DNA from: Macrobrachium rosenbergii
Lineage: Eukaryota > Arthropoda > Malacostraca > Decapoda > Palaemonidae
Reading direction: 5' to 3'
DNA: 64,000 bases
Assembly: GCF_040412425.1 (NCBI RefSeq)
Contig: NC_089767.1
Coordinates: forward strand, 42,695,509 to 42,759,508
The notes under the pieces: generated by a model
Database searches by the model: none
Told to the model about the DNA's origin: nothing
What the model saw: only the letters and a program-made list of their open reading frames with translations
Shown: one piece after another, positions 63,778-64,000 of the stretch
Numbering within the stretch: the stretch's first letter is position 1
Layout: the number at the start of each line of letters is the position of its first letter
Made by a program: the position numbers and the translations under genes

Positions 63778-64000
63778 CAATTCCATTTGTCAACCTCAAC
63801 TCTGGAATACCAGGAACAACATGAAATAGATTGCGGAACTTCCAACAAATGTTTCATTAATTGTTCTTAGGCAGTTATACCTCAGGGCTGTAATACCTTC
63901 GCCACGTTTTGACCTGCGCTAAATTTTGACCGGTTCGTTTTTAAAACTTTACAGACTCTACTAGAATATTTTTATTCGATAGACTTTACCAGAATATTTT
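63773..64000. other. Low-copy AT-rich sequence
   Basis: Ends with a small duplication (GACTCTACTAGAATATTTTT and GACTTTACCAGAATATTTT). No gene seen. Confidence 0.6.

Overview
This window looks like intergenic or deep intronic DNA from an arthropod, most likely a decapod crustacean (shrimp or crayfish type). I found no protein-coding gene, rRNA, or canonical tRNA gene that I can support. The assignment rests on four things: extreme density of (TA)n, (GA)n/(CT)n and (AAT)n microsatellites, a short (CCTAA)n stretch matching the arthropod telomere unit, tRNA-derived SINEs, and dispersed repeats that I recall, without being able to check, from decapod sequence. Nearly every long open frame lies in a di- or trinucleotide array (Tyr-Ile from TA, Ser-Leu or Arg-Glu from CT/GA, Asn, Ile or Leu runs from AAT) or in a minisatellite, and none matches a protein family I recognise.

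The most distinctive component is a dispersed non-coding element about 410 bp long, called family H here, present in 21 full or partial copies (14 on +, 7 on -). It carries a 5' GC-rich hairpin, a second hairpin flanked by GTATAAT direct repeats, a central near-palindrome of about 100 bp, a variable number of 15-17 bp iterons and a 3' terminal hairpin. Copies differ by clean loss or gain of individual hairpins. Other dispersed families are: S1, a SINE-like element of about 300 bp with six copies; T, a tRNA-related SINE usually next to (TA)n, with three copies; a tRNA-derived SINE with a perfect 16-bp target duplication at 49.5 kb; M, an element with inverted termini of about 37 bp and an internal 120-bp tandem repeat, with two copies; and N, a sequence abutting (AAT)n arrays.

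Layout: 0-2 kb is a 56-bp minisatellite and a nested duplication. 2-13 kb is low-copy sequence with TA, GA and AAT arrays and the first H copies. 13-21 kb holds H copies, GA, TA and TTA higher-order arrays and the first M element. 21-32 kb holds a CA-rich minisatellite, S1 and T copies, 53-bp and 165-bp satellites and the second M element. 32-39 kb is the densest H region. 39.8-42.1 kb is an inverted duplication with arms of about 1 kb. 42.8-50.6 kb has an 80-bp GC-rich satellite and nested SINEs. 50-58 kb has CT-rich arrays, H copies and a perfect hairpin inside (TA)n. 58-63.2 kb ends in GA and GGA arrays that make one polypurine-biased block of about 2.7 kb.

A recurring theme is that GA, AAT and AGG arrays alternate with near-identical spacers, so the microsatellite is part of a larger duplicated unit. 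This occurs at about a dozen loci. A few low-copy islands carry clustered regulatory-like motifs (paired CRE palindromes near 46.3 kb, nuclear-receptor half-sites near 51.6 kb). These are weak candidates only.
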